DNA from: Parazoarcus communis
GTDB lineage: Bacteria; Pseudomonadota; Gammaproteobacteria; Burkholderiales; Rhodocyclaceae
Assembly: GCF_003111665.1 (NCBI RefSeq)
Contig: NZ_CP022188.1
Coordinates: 248,001 to 312,000 of the forward strand
DNA length: 64,000 bases
Direction of reading: 5' to 3'
Made by a program: the position numbers and the translations under genes. Numbering within the stretch: position 1 is the first letter of the stretch; each line of letters begins with the position of its first letter. The notes under the pieces were generated by a model, which ran no database searches, was not told the origin of the DNA, and saw nothing but the letters and a program-made list of their open reading frames with translations. Below are positions 50,270-59,457 of this stretch, piece by piece.

Positions 50270-50728
50270 TCATAGCGGCAGGGCTGTTTCGTTCTTGATC
50301 TCGCGCAGCGCCACGCTCGAATGGGTGACGTCGATCTCGGGGATCTTGAGCAGGAAATTGTGCATGAAGGACGAAAACGCCTCCAGGCTCGGCAGATAGA
50401 GCTTGAGCAGACAGTCGGTCTCGCCGAGCAGCTCGTAGCACTCGACAACCTCGTTGCAGCCCTTGACCACCTGCTCGAAACGATCAAGCACATCGGCGCT
50501 GTGCTGCTTGAGTTTCACCCGCACCCATACGCAGGTGCCAAGACCCAGTTTCTGCCGATCGACCAGCGCGACATAGCCGCGGATCAGCCCGGCCTCCTCC
50601 ATCTCCTTCACCCGCCGCCAGCATGGCGAAGGCGACATGCCGACCTTGTCGGCCAGCGCCTGGGTACTGAGGGTGGAGTCTTTCTGCAGCAAGGAAAGAA
50701 TGCGCAACTGGGTCTGATCGAGTTTCAT
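50270..50728 (-). CDS. Lrp/AsnC family transcriptional regulator
   Basis: A 152-residue feast/famine regulator: N-terminal winged HTH (LDQTQLRILSLLQKDSTLSTQALADKVGMSPSPCWRRVKEME) and C-terminal RAM ligand domain (CYELLGETDCLLKLYLPSLEAF). Start MKLDQTQL at 50728. It faces the transporter gene tail to tail; control of the transporter and the oxo-acid enzymes is plausible but inferred. Confidence 0.93.
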   Translation of the reverse strand: MKLDQTQLRILSLLQKDSTLSTQALADKVGMSPSPCWRRVKEMEEAGLIRGYVALVDRQKLGLGTCVWVRVKLKQHSADVLDRFEQVVKGCNEVVECYELLGETDCLLKLYLPSLEAFSSFMHNFLLKIPEIDVTHSSVALREIKNETALPL

Positions 50729-50813
50729 GCCATCCACTCTTGCACGCCCCGCACGGGGCACGATATGCGCTGAAATCGCGCGGACACCCTCACAAACGGT
50801 GCCCTCACGACGC

Positions 50814-51158
50814 TCAGATGACCTTGAGCAACTCGACCTCGAAGACCAGCGTCGCGTTGGGCGGAATCACCCCGCCCGCACCGCGCGAGCCGTAACCCAG
50901 CGCAGGCGGAATGGTCAGCTTGCGTTTGCCGCCGACCTGCATGCCCTCGACACCTTCGTCCCAGCCACGGATCACATGCCCCTTGCCGAGCGGAAAGTTG
51001 AACGGGTCGTTGCGATCCTTGCTCGAGTCAAACTTGCTGCCATCAGTCAGCCAACCCGTGTAATGCACCGAAACCATCTGCCCCTTGCTTGCAGTGTCGC
51101 CGCTACCGACTTCGATATCTTCGATGATCAGGCCGCTGGCCGTGGTGGTCTGGGTCAT
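50814..51158 (-). CDS. FKBP-type peptidyl-prolyl cis-trans isomerase
   Basis: A 114-residue single-domain FKBP, cytoplasmic (no signal peptide): [18 protein letters not shown] and [28 protein letters not shown]. Start [10 protein letters not shown] at 51158. Follows msrA on the minus strand after 35 bases. Confidence 0.95.
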   Translation of the reverse strand: MTQTTTASGLIIEDIEVGSGDTASKGQMVSVHYTGWLTDGSKFDSSKDRNDPFNFPLGKGHVIRGWDEGVEGMQVGGKRKLTIPPALGYGSRGAGGVIPPNATLVFEVELLKVI

Positions 51159-51193
51159 GCGCGTCTCCAGGCTGGAATGTAAAGGCAAGGATT

Positions 51194-51757
51194 CTAACCG
51201 TCCCGACGCCTGCGACTGGCAAACTTCTCGCGGAATTTCGAAACCTTGGGCGCAACGACATACTGGCAGTAGGGCTGATCGCTGTGATTGGCGTAGTACT
51301 CATGGTGCTCGACCTCAGCCGGCCAGAACGGCACTGAGCGCTCGACCCGGGTGACGATCGCGTGTGGGTAGATGCGTGCTTCCCCGAGCTCTTCGATCAG
51401 CGCCAGGGCGACGTGCAGCTGCTCGTCGTCATTGACGAAGATCACCGAACGATACTGACTGCCGATGTCATTGCCCTGGCGGTTGAGCGTGGTCGGGTCG
51501 TGGATGACGAAGAAGATCTCCAGCAGGTCGCGATAACTGACCTTTGCCGGATCGAACTCAAGCCTCACCACTTCGGCATGGCCAGTCGTGCCCTCGCACA
51601 CCTGACGATATGCCGGCGCGTCGACATGACCTCCGGCATAGCCGGATGTCACTGACACCACGCCCTCAACCTCGCGAAATACCGCCTCAAGACACCAGAA
51701 GCAGCCGCCACCAAGAATGGCGGTTTCAAGCGTCGTGGGCTCCATCGTGTTCGTCAT
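51194..51757 (-). CDS. msrA: peptide methionine sulfoxide reductase MsrA
   Basis: A 187-residue repair enzyme reducing methionine-S-sulfoxide. Catalytic motif [12 protein letters not shown] at 17-28, [19 protein letters not shown] and EHHEYY follow family norms. Start at 51757. Confidence 0.97.
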   Translation of the reverse strand: MTNTMEPTTLETAILGGGCFWCLEAVFREVEGVVSVTSGYAGGHVDAPAYRQVCEGTTGHAEVVRLEFDPAKVSYRDLLEIFFVIHDPTTLNRQGNDIGSQYRSVIFVNDDEQLHVALALIEELGEARIYPHAIVTRVERSVPFWPAEVEHHEYYANHSDQPYCQYVVAPKVSKFREKFASRRRRDG

Positions 51758-51902
51758 CGTTCATCCTCATGAAGTTCGGCAACAAGTCCTGCATCCGGAA
51801 GGCTCTTACCCGGCATCGCAAGCCCGCGATTTCCGGTCCTTCCAGTAGTGTGACCGCAGCACGGCAATTTCATTCGTGTCATCCGTCATCTGTCTGCAAG
51901 AA

Positions 51903-54900
51903 TCAACGGAAGGAAAAAGTGTAGTAGATGTCGACCGCGTTGTCGGTACCACCACGCGCAACCACCGACACCCGGCGCCCGAGCTGGTAGGTCAGCTTTA
52001 CCAGCGACTCGGCACCTCCGAGGCTTTGTTCGAAGGACAGTACCAGATCGGAGCTCAGACGTTTCCCCACGCTCAACACCTGCCCCGCCACGGTAGGACC
52101 ACTGCTGATGCGCGAGCCGCTGCCCAGCACCCGGCTGCTCGCCGAACGCGAAGTGCTGTTGAGCTCACCCTGGCCAATCGAGAAACTGTCGAAGCCGAGA
52201 CTGCGCGAAAGCTCCTCGGTCATGCCGCCGCCGCTGCCGCCGAGCAGAGCCTGCGCAGCCGGCACCAGCAGCGCAAGATCGGCTCCGCCGCTTGCATCCG
52301 GCGCACGGCCGAGCACGATCCAGGACAGCTTTTCCGGATCGGGCACGGCAGGGTCGGACACCAGCTTCACCTGCGGACGTCTGGCGCTGCCGCTGATCGA
52401 CACCCCGGCCTCCACCTCCAGCCCCTTGCGCAGGGCAACGATATTCAGCCCCGGGTTGTCGACAGGACCCTGGAAGTTGATCAGCCCGCGCTCGATGCTC
52501 AGGCGTTGACCATAGCCCTGATAACTCCCTCCCACTGTGGAAATGGAACCAACGGCATTGAGTGGCACCCCGGGGGCCATGCGCAATTCGAGCGCACCGG
52601 CGAGCCGGGTATCGACGCCCATCGCCGACAGGTAGAGCGCATCTCCGAGCTTTACCCCGAGACGCACGGTGAGCGCAAATCGACCCGGCTCAGATGGCTG
52701 ACGACCAAGGACGACGACATCGTCTGAAAGGCTAGGCGGGGGCGAATCGTCGATTGAGAAAAAGCCCGCATCGGCGCGAAAGTCCGCATCGAGGTCCAGC
52801 GAGGTCCAGGTCGAATGCGCACGCCCCTTGCCCGACAGAATCAGCCAGCGATCCTCACGCTGCAGCAGGGGCAGCCGGTCGGCCTCAAAGTTGAAGAGCC
52901 CCTTGCCCGATTCGAGAGCGATTTCGCCCGAGGCACTGAGATGTCCGGGCGTTGCGGTCAGCGCCTCAAACGGCACCCGGCTGTCTCGCGGCTTCACCCG
53001 GTTGGCCGACACGAAGCGCAGCGTGGACAGGCGCAGGCGGTCGCGGTCGAAATCTGCAACGAGTTCGCCACCGGACAGGACCAGCCCCTGATCGACGAGC
53101 GCGAACTGCAAATCACGTCCATTGACGCTTCCGCTGGCGACAGGCGCATCGGGCGTACCCGACACGGAGAACACCGCATCGAGGCTGCCCGCAGTCTCCA
53201 CGTTCTCCCGCATCAGACGCCCGACCCAGGCAATGGAAGGCATTTTCAGGCGCGCAGACCCCAGCAGCGGGGACTTCTGCGCAAGCTGCCACGCGCCCGA
53301 CTGGGTGCGTTCAGCCAGCGCGGTAAACGAGCCGGAGAGTTCTCCCAGTTCCGTTCCGAGCGCGCCGAGCGACAAGGCCAGACGATTGCCACGCGCAATC
53401 AGCCGCGCTTCAAAGCTCTCGAGGCCAAGCCGGGTGCCGATCTCGCCGCTGACGACCAGATCGCCCGACTCGCGAAACAGGCGCGCTTCGCCCTCGACCG
53501 TATCGGCCAGCCGCACATCCCACTCGGCGCCCAGCACCAGCGGGCCCGCTCCACGCCTCGGACGCCCTTCCGGGCGCGAAACCAGACCGAAGGCGAGGCC
53601 CGTCAGCGAGCCCTTGATGGCGCTGCCTTTTGGCGACCAGCGCGTCTCGTCGAGCCGTATCTGCCCCTTCTCTCCGGCTTCGAGCACCGCCGCGCCCAGG
53701 CTCACCTCATCGCTGCCAAGCGACAACGCTGCAGGCGCCTGCAACTGCGAGACGAATCGCCCCAGGGTTTCCAGGCTCGACAGCGTTCCTTGCCACCTCG
53801 GCGGCGCGCCATCCGGCACCGTCAGCCCGCCCTCAAGCGCAAGACTCAGCTCGTCCGCCTCGGCGCCGTTCACACTGAGCTCGATGCGATGGCGATCGCG
53901 TCTGCCGTCCGCCGATATCCGTGCGGCGGAAACCCAGTCGGCCTCAGCACCCACCGCACCGACGCCCGACACCCCGACCGACAACGTGAATGGCCCATCG
54001 ACGCCTGCAGCCAGACGGCCCTGTCCGTTAAGCCCCCCAATCCTGACATCGCCCGGTAGACGCAGTTTCTCGCCGAAGAACTGCAGCGATCCGGCAGGCG
54101 CCTTGGCGCCGCCGGTGAGTTCGCCCTCGGCCCCCGCACGTCCGCTCAATCCGTATCCGAGTTGAGCCAGCGCAGGCGCATCGACAGAGATCCGGAGGCG
54201 GTCGGCAACACGTCCCCAGTCACCTTCCGCACGCAGGCGGTTTCCGGCCAGATCGAGCATGAGCGAAACGTCCGAAAAGGACTCTCCGCGCACCTTGAGG
54301 CGCCCACTCCCCGACAGTGCATGCCCCTCGAAGGCGCTGTTGAGCAGCTTGAACTGCGCCGACACCGCAGGCTCTGCAGCCAGTACGCCCTCGGCATCGA
54401 GGTCCAGATTGAGGCGCGCGACCGGCGCGGCAGGGTGGAACTTCCGTGGGTCGACCTGGCGCACTTGCCCGGTCAGCTTGAATCGCAGCCCCGCACCAGG
54501 AGCGGCCTCTGCCTCAAGCACACCACTGGCGTCCACTCGCGCATCACCTGCACTCAGCTTGAGCGAGGCAGTCTGTCGCGCTTCACTCCCCTCGGCCTCG
54601 ACACGCCCCGCAAGCACTTGCCTGGGCAAACGGCCATCGATGCGTGAAGTATCGATACCGGCAATCTCAAGCAGCATCGTCAGGCGTCCAAGCCCGGCGC
54701 CAGCCCCTGCAATTGCGGCGTCAGGGCCGGGCGATGGCGCGGACTCGCCCGCGGATGGCGTCCACGCCATTGCACCGGCGATCTTCCCTCCGCCGGGCAG
54801 ACGGACATCGAGTTCATCGACACGGGCGCCCTGCGCAGACCAGGCGAGTGTGCCACCAATGCTTTCAAGCGGCACCCCCCCCGCGTCCAGCGCAGCAGGA

Positions 54901-55898
54901 CGCGCGTTGCGGACGGAGAACGGGCCGCTCAGGCTCAAGCCCTCAGTCGCACCCGCCAGCAAGCGCGCATCCAGTCGCAGCAGCGCTTTGGGGGCGGAAG
55001 GGACGAACATGGATGGATCGAGCTCACCAAGCGCGAGCTCAAGCGCTCGCAAGGGCACGTCGGCAAACGGCGTCGCCTCGACCCGTCCCTCACCGCTCAG
55101 CCCGGCGCCATTCGCGCGCAGCTTGAGCACTGGCTCGGCCAGCACACCGTCGGCATCCAACTCAATGCGGTAGTCGCGGGCATCGGCTGCGAGCGCAATG
55201 CCTTCAGGCACCTGATCCGCATCGATCCTGCCCTCGAGCGTCGCCCTGAATTCGAGCGCGAAAGGCGCCTCGGCGTCGATCCCCCCCGTCAGGCTGAGCT
55301 TGCCGAACGGCAACGCTGCATCGACTTGCTGCAAGTGGTGACGCTTGCCGTCGCTGTCGAGCGCAAGCGTGATAGCACTGGCGCTGAATACGCTGGCGGA
55401 GTCCGAAGACAGCGGCTCACCGGCCGCGACCTGATGAACCGTCAGCGATTCCACGCTGATGCGCGACACCTGCAGCCCGACCGGAAGGCGCAGATGGTCA
55501 GGCAGGCTCAGCGGGGGCGACGGCTCGTCGCTTGTGCGCGTTCGCACATCGAGCCTGCCGAGCGTGAGTTGCGAGACGACAACGCGGCGTGAAAGCAGAT
55601 CCCGTGGCGCCCAGTCGAGCTTCAGCGCCTCAAGATCGAGCTCAAGATCCGGCAGGCGCAAGGCGAGATCATCGACTTCCAGTGGGCCGATCAGCCGCCC
55701 GCGAACCTCGCCCAGCGTGAGCAAGTCCGGCGTAGCCGATCTGACGAGCCCGGCGACCGCCTTCAGACCGGACTCGCTTGCCAGCCCCCAGCCCAGCACT
55801 GCAAAAAGCCCGAAGATCGCAGCACATGCAATGGCAAACACGCGCCGCCAGAGGCGGCGGGATTGCGGGAGATCTGCTGCGGGCTCGGGGTCGTTCAT
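51903..55898 (-). CDS. tamB: translocation and assembly module protein TamB
   Basis: A 1331-residue envelope protein of the AsmA-like/TamB family that bridges inner and outer membranes. One N-terminal membrane anchor (about 18-40), a very long repeated beta-rich middle, and the C-terminal DUF490 domain (LRMAPGVPLNAVGSISTVGGSY, NIVALRKGLEVEAGVSISGSARRPQVKL, SWIVLGRAP). The usual partner tamA is not adjacent: the gene upstream is trpC, three bases away. Confidence 0.93.
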   Translation of the reverse strand: MNDPEPAADLPQSRRLWRRVFAIACAAIFGLFAVLGWGLASESGLKAVAGLVRSATPDLLTLGEVRGRLIGPLEVDDLALRLPDLELDLEALKLDWAPRDLLSRRVVVSQLTLGRLDVRTRTSDEPSPPLSLPDHLRLPVGLQVSRISVESLTVHQVAAGEPLSSDSASVFSASAITLALDSDGKRHHLQQVDAALPFGKLSLTGGIDAEAPFALEFRATLEGRIDADQVPEGIALAADARDYRIELDADGVLAEPVLKLRANGAGLSGEGRVEATPFADVPLRALELALGELDPSMFVPSAPKALLRLDARLLAGATEGLSLSGPFSVRNARPAALDAGGVPLESIGGTLAWSAQGARVDELDVRLPGGGKIAGAMAWTPSAGESAPSPGPDAAIAGAGAGLGRLTMLLEIAGIDTSRIDGRLPRQVLAGRVEAEGSEARQTASLKLSAGDARVDASGVLEAEAAPGAGLRFKLTGQVRQVDPRKFHPAAPVARLNLDLDAEGVLAAEPAVSAQFKLLNSAFEGHALSGSGRLKVRGESFSDVSLMLDLAGNRLRAEGDWGRVADRLRISVDAPALAQLGYGLSGRAGAEGELTGGAKAPAGSLQFFGEKLRLPGDVRIGGLNGQGRLAAGVDGPFTLSVGVSGVGAVGAEADWVSAARISADGRRDRHRIELSVNGAEADELSLALEGGLTVPDGAPPRWQGTLSSLETLGRFVSQLQAPAALSLGSDEVSLGAAVLEAGEKGQIRLDETRWSPKGSAIKGSLTGLAFGLVSRPEGRPRRGAGPLVLGAEWDVRLADTVEGEARLFRESGDLVVSGEIGTRLGLESFEARLIARGNRLALSLGALGTELGELSGSFTALAERTQSGAWQLAQKSPLLGSARLKMPSIAWVGRLMRENVETAGSLDAVFSVSGTPDAPVASGSVNGRDLQFALVDQGLVLSGGELVADFDRDRLRLSTLRFVSANRVKPRDSRVPFEALTATPGHLSASGEIALESGKGLFNFEADRLPLLQREDRWLILSGKGRAHSTWTSLDLDADFRADAGFFSIDDSPPPSLSDDVVVLGRQPSEPGRFALTVRLGVKLGDALYLSAMGVDTRLAGALELRMAPGVPLNAVGSISTVGGSYQGYGQRLSIERGLINFQGPVDNPGLNIVALRKGLEVEAGVSISGSARRPQVKLVSDPAVPDPEKLSWIVLGRAPDASGGADLALLVPAAQALLGGSGGGMTEELSRSLGFDSFSIGQGELNSTSRSASSRVLGSGSRISSGPTVAGQVLSVGKRLSSDLVLSFEQSLGGAESLVKLTYQLGRRVSVVARGGTDNAVDIYYTFSFR

Positions 55899-55901
55899 AG
55901 G

Positions 55902-56690
55902 CTAGCCAAACAGGGCGCGCAGCCCCTGACCCGGGTCGGATACCCGCATGAAGGCCTCACCGACCAGGAAGGCATTCACACCCTTGCCACGCATCAGGCT
56001 CACGTCCTCCGGACACAGGATGCCCGACTCGGTCACGACGATGCGGTCTGCAGGAATGCTCGACAGCAAGTCGAGCGTGGTCTGCAGGGACACCTCGAAC
56101 GTGCGCAGATTGCGGTTGTTGATGCCGACCAGCGGCGTCTGCAGCTGCAGCGCCTGTTCGAGCTCGGCACCATCGTGCACCTCGACCAGTACGGACATGC
56201 CGAGCGCGCTCGCAATCGACTCCATCTCGCGCATCTGCGCAAGATCGAGGCAGGCGGCGATCAGCAGAATGGCGTCCGCGCCCATGGCACGTGCTTCAAA
56301 CACCTGGTAGGGATCGACCAGAAAATCCTTGCGCAACACCGGCAGCGCGCACGCCGCCCGCGCCGCCTGCAGGTATTCCGGCGCGCCCTGAAAGAAGGGC
56401 CTGTCGGTCAGCACCGACAGACAGGCTGCGCCCGCCTGCTCGTAGGCGCGTGCGATCTCTGCCGGGCGGAAGTCCTCGCGGATCACGCCTTTGGACGGGC
56501 TCGCCTTCTTGATCTCGGAAATCACCGCAGCACTGCCCGCGGCGATTTTGTCGCGAATGGCGCCGACAAAATCGCGAGCTGCCGGTTGCGCTTCAGCCTC
56601 GGCGCGAATCGCGTCCACCGGTTTGAGCGCGCTTGCCGCAGCGACTTCTTCGACCTTGACCGCGCAGATCTTGTTCAGGATGTCGCTCAT
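55902..56690 (-). CDS. trpC: indole-3-glycerol-phosphate synthase TrpC
   Basis: A 262-residue TIM-barrel enzyme of tryptophan synthesis. Motifs: [52 protein letters not shown] [13 protein letters not shown], and VTESGI. The start overlaps the trpD stop (TGATG). Confidence 0.97.
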   Translation of the reverse strand: MSDILNKICAVKVEEVAAASALKPVDAIRAEAEAQPAARDFVGAIRDKIAAGSAAVISEIKKASPSKGVIREDFRPAEIARAYEQAGAACLSVLTDRPFFQGAPEYLQAARAACALPVLRKDFLVDPYQVFEARAMGADAILLIAACLDLAQMREMESIASALGMSVLVEVHDGAELEQALQLQTPLVGINNRNLRTFEVSLQTTLDLLSSIPADRIVVTESGILCPEDVSLMRGKGVNAFLVGEAFMRVSDPGQGLRALFG

Positions 56691-57724
56691 CAGGCGGCCC
56701 CGAAACGGCGTGTGTATTGCACGAATTCATCCAGTTTCGCGCGCGCCGCACCGCTGGCAATGATTTCGCGCGCACGCAGGATGCCATCGTCGATCGAGTC
56801 GGCAAGGTTGGCGGTGTACAGCGCCACACCGGCGTTGAACACCACGATCTCACACGCCGGCCCGGGCTCGTTATCCAGCGCACCCAGCAAGGTACGACGC
56901 GATTCATCGGCATCTTCGACCCGCAGGTTGCGGCTGCCCACCATGGCCAGACCGAAGTCTTCCGGATGAATCTCATACTCGGTGATCTGATCGTCCTTCA
57001 GTTCAGCCACCAGCGTGCCCGAACCAAGGCTGACCTCATCCATGCCATCGAGTCCGTGCACGACCAGCACATGGTTGGCGCCGAGGCGCTGCATCACACG
57101 CGCCTGGATGCCGACGAGATCGGGGTGGAAAACACCCATCAGGGTATTGGGCGCACCCGCCGGATTGGTCAGCGGCCCGAGGATGTTGAAGATGGTACGC
57201 ACGCCCATCTCGCGCCGCACCGGGGCGACGTTCTTCATCGCGCTATGGTGATTGGGCGCGAACATGAAGCCGATGCCGGTCGCTTCGATACACTCGCCAA
57301 CCTGCTCCGCGCTCAGTGCCAGATTCACGCCCAGGGCTTCGAGCACGTCTGCGCTGCCCGACTTCGACGACACGCCGCGATTGCCATGCTTGGCCACGCG
57401 CGCACCAGCGGCGGCTGCCACAAACATGGTCGCGGTCGAGATGTTGAAAGTGTGCGTGCCATCGCCACCGGTGCCGACCACGTCCAGGAAGTGATCGTGC
57501 GGCGGGTTCACCACCACCTTGGTGGCCAGCTCGCGCATCACTGTCGCCGCAGCGGTAATCTCGCTGATGGTCTCCTTCTTGACGCGCAGACCGGTCAGGA
57601 TGGCAGCGGTCATCACCGGCGAGATTTCACCCGCCATGATCTGACGCATCAGCGACAGCATTTCGTCGAAGAAGATCTCGCGGTGCTCGATCGTGCGCTG
57701 CAGCGCCTGTTGGGCAGTCATCAT
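56690..57724 (-). CDS. trpD: anthranilate phosphoribosyltransferase TrpD
   Basis: A 344-residue enzyme joining anthranilate to PRPP. The PRPP loop is [16 protein letters not shown], with [21 protein letters not shown] following. I use ATG 57724, which has GAGG nine bases upstream, instead of ATG 57739 five codons earlier. Confidence 0.96.
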   Translation of the reverse strand: MMTAQQALQRTIEHREIFFDEMLSLMRQIMAGEISPVMTAAILTGLRVKKETISEITAAATVMRELATKVVVNPPHDHFLDVVGTGGDGTHTFNISTATMFVAAAAGARVAKHGNRGVSSKSGSADVLEALGVNLALSAEQVGECIEATGIGFMFAPNHHSAMKNVAPVRREMGVRTIFNILGPLTNPAGAPNTLMGVFHPDLVGIQARVMQRLGANHVLVVHGLDGMDEVSLGSGTLVAELKDDQITEYEIHPEDFGLAMVGSRNLRVEDADESRRTLLGALDNEPGPACEIVVFNAGVALYTANLADSIDDGILRAREIIASGAARAKLDEFVQYTRRFGAA

Positions 57725-57744
57725 GATATTCGTCCTCATGTCGG

Positions 57745-58335
57745 TCAGGCCGCAGCCGGCAATGAATCGCCGCGGTCGAGGAAATTCCGGAGCAGGTCGT
57801 GCCCGCGCTCGGTCAGAATGGATTCGGGGTGGAACTGCACACCCTCGATATCCAGCGTCTTGTGGCGCACGCCCATGATCTCGCCATCGTCCGTCCAGGC
57901 CGTCACTTCGAGACAGTCAGGCAGGCTCTCGCGTTCAATGGCCAGTGAATGATAGCGGGTACAGATCAGCGGATTGGGCAGCCCCCGGAACACGCCTTTG
58001 TCGAGATGATGCACGGGCGAAGTCTTGCCGTGCATCAGGCGCTGGGCGTGCACGATGCGGCCACCGAAGGCGGCACCGATGCTCTGGTGCCCCAGGCAGA
58101 CGCCGAGAATCGGCAGTTTGCCGGCGAACTCGCGGATCGCCGCCACCGAGATGCCTGCTTCGGCCGGGGAGCATGGCCCGGGTGAAATCACCAGCTGCGC
58201 GGGTTGCATGGACGCGATCTGCTCGAGCGTGATCTCGTCGTTGCGGAACACTTTCACCTTGGCACCCAGTTCGCCGAAGTACTGCACAAGGTTGTAGGTG
58301 AAGCTGTCGTAGTTGTCGACCATCAGGAGTCTCAT
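57745..58335 (-). CDS. trpG: anthranilate synthase glutamine amidotransferase TrpG
   Basis: A 196-residue class I amidotransferase: [20 protein letters not shown] start, nucleophile Cys in [11 protein letters not shown], and His/Glu in VQFHPES. It may serve both anthranilate and aminodeoxychorismate synthesis. trpE is not in the window: the next DNA upstream is the junction with the mobile element. AAGGA lies nine bases before the ATG, inside a 12-codon ORF. Confidence 0.96.
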   Translation of the reverse strand: MRLLMVDNYDSFTYNLVQYFGELGAKVKVFRNDEITLEQIASMQPAQLVISPGPCSPAEAGISVAAIREFAGKLPILGVCLGHQSIGAAFGGRIVHAQRLMHGKTSPVHHLDKGVFRGLPNPLICTRYHSLAIERESLPDCLEVTAWTDDGEIMGVRHKTLDIEGVQFHPESILTERGHDLLRNFLDRGDSLPAAA

Positions 58336-58370
58336 GATTCTAAGTCCTTGATTTCATTAATGTTTTCCAT
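58332..58370 (-). CDS. 12-codon ORF coupled to trpG
   Basis: Encodes [17 protein letters not shown] lies nine bases before its ATG, and its stop overlaps the trpG start (ATGA). It has no tryptophan codons, so it is not a classical trp leader. It could be a translation-coupling mini-ORF, or the tail of a gene remodelled at the element junction. Confidence 0.35.
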   Translation of the reverse strand: MENINEIKDLES

Positions 58371-58406
58371 TACACACAACCTCCATTACCCACTTTATTA
58401 CACACA
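58369..58406. repeat. three short direct repeats, ATTACACACA-type, before trpG
   Basis: ATTACACACA at 58369-58378, ATTACCCAC at 58385-58393 and ATTACACACA at 58397-58406, in an AT-rich strip between trpG and the mobile-element region. Confidence 0.4.
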
Positions 58407-58875
58407 TCGACAGTTGATTGCGATGGACGAAGCGCGAGCATGTGCTGGCTCAAGGTAGCAAGGGCTCCTGAGAGATGTCTTGGCGTGCGCCAGTGCGGTG
58501 TACTGACGCAGCGACGGCGCCCGCATGCCAGGGCCAAGTGCTGAGACTGGGCGGACAGACCTACCCCTCGCGGCGACACAGCGCGCGGGGCATCAGTTCT
58601 ACGACGGGGCTGGGGTGCCAAGGGCATCGGGCAATCTCCTCAAATCTTGGAGCCGCCGTGCCGGGGAGCCTTCTTGAAACCTTGCCTGCCGGTACGGCGG
58701 CAAGGTGCGGTCAAGACCGCAACGACATGCCGCTTCCTATTGGAAGCGCCACCACAGAGCGATGTTGGTCGAAGCGGTACGGGTCATGGACAGACCAAAG
58801 TGTTGAATTTAAAAGCCAGAACTCGGCCCGAGTACACCCGAACGGAATTCCAAAGTAAGCCTGGGGAATTTTACC
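58407..58875. other. non-coding junction region with several strong hairpins
   Basis: About 470 bases between trpG and the first unknown gene. ORFs of 85-127 codons here overlap in several frames and none has a good ribosome site or family likeness. The DNA holds an imperfect hairpin at 58487-58509 and the hairpin cluster listed at 58652-58748. Confidence 0.5.
58652..58748. ncRNA. cluster of consecutive hairpins, candidate structured RNA or recombination site
   Basis: Three adjoining stems: 58680-58705 (CCTTGCC-T-GCCG-GTA-CGGC-GGCAAGG), 58706-58721 (TGCGGTC-AA-GACCGCA) and 58731-58748 (CGCTTCC-TATT-GGAAGCG). A 13-base arm at 58652-58664 can pair with 58689-58701, an alternative to the first stem. 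I do not recognise a named RNA family. Strand is not decided. Confidence 0.4.
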
Positions 58876-59229
58876 ATGAGCATGTTAGGCAAAGCCACTT
58901 CCTGGAATGCCAGGGCATTCATCACCCCGCCCATCTACCTCGGACCGGACGACAACACTTCCAGTCTCGAAACCAGAGAGCAAGTAGACCAACTGCTACG
59001 GACTTGTGAGCATCGAATCTCAGGTTGGCAGTCATCTGGACCTGCGCGGGTGATGCTATATCGCTATATCAGCATCCGGGGCAGATATGACACCGCCGGA
59101 TTTTCTCTGCCGACCCTAGGTCCCGGAGAACAGAAGCCGTTGATCGCAGCTTCTGAAACCATCGCCGTATCAGACCATACCAAATCGGTTTTGCGGGGAA
59201 CAGCGCAGCGCATGACGCTGGTACCGTGA
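58876..59229 (+). CDS. hypothetical protein of the mobile-element end
   Basis: A 117-residue frame with no recognised domain. It contains FITPPIYLGPDDNTSSLETREQV and a central RVMLYRYISIRGRYDTAGFSLP segment. The ATG has GGGGAA about ten bases upstream. No membrane segment or signal peptide. It may be coupled (GTGA) to the next small frame. Real-gene status is moderate. Confidence 0.4.
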   Translation: MSMLGKATSWNARAFITPPIYLGPDDNTSSLETREQVDQLLRTCEHRISGWQSSGPARVMLYRYISIRGRYDTAGFSLPTLGPGEQKPLIAASETIAVSDHTKSVLRGTAQRMTLVP

Positions 59230-59429
59230 GCGCCAATATCGAGCTTTCGTCCTCATCGCTCGATGGGCCGGCAACCGATCGATTCTTGCACAACGAGCAA
59301 GACGAGGCCACCTACAGCGGACGCCAAACCAATCACCTCGCCCGTCTACGTTCAGGGCATCTTCCCAGGCACCCGCGGAAGGTCATAACGACACAGCAGC
59401 CCTTGGCAGGGCAAGAAAGGAGCCGGTGA
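59226..59429 (+). CDS. hypothetical 67-residue protein, doubtful
   Basis: GTG start overlaps the stop of the preceding frame (GTGA). The product is polar, starts MSANIELSSSSLDGPATDRF and has no recognised motif. An opposing 84-codon frame exists and is no better. Kept at low confidence because of the overlap geometry. Confidence 0.2.
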   Translation: MSANIELSSSSLDGPATDRFLHNEQDEATYSGRQTNHLARLRSGHLPRHPRKVITTQQPLAGQERSR

Positions 59430-59457
59430 TGTAGCGCTTCCGAAAGGAGACGAAGAC

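Noticed and set aside
58369..58406. ATTACACACA repeats as a CRISPR array
   Set aside because: Only three short, unevenly spaced, imperfect units and no cas genes.
58475..58858. 127-codon frame at the junction
   Set aside because: No ribosome site, overlaps the hairpin cluster, and other frames are open to a similar extent.
58407..58875. Group II intron or tRNA remnant at the junction
   Set aside because: A GTGCG start and many hairpins were noticed, but there is no domain V-like sequence, no reverse transcriptase and no T-loop/CCA-like end.
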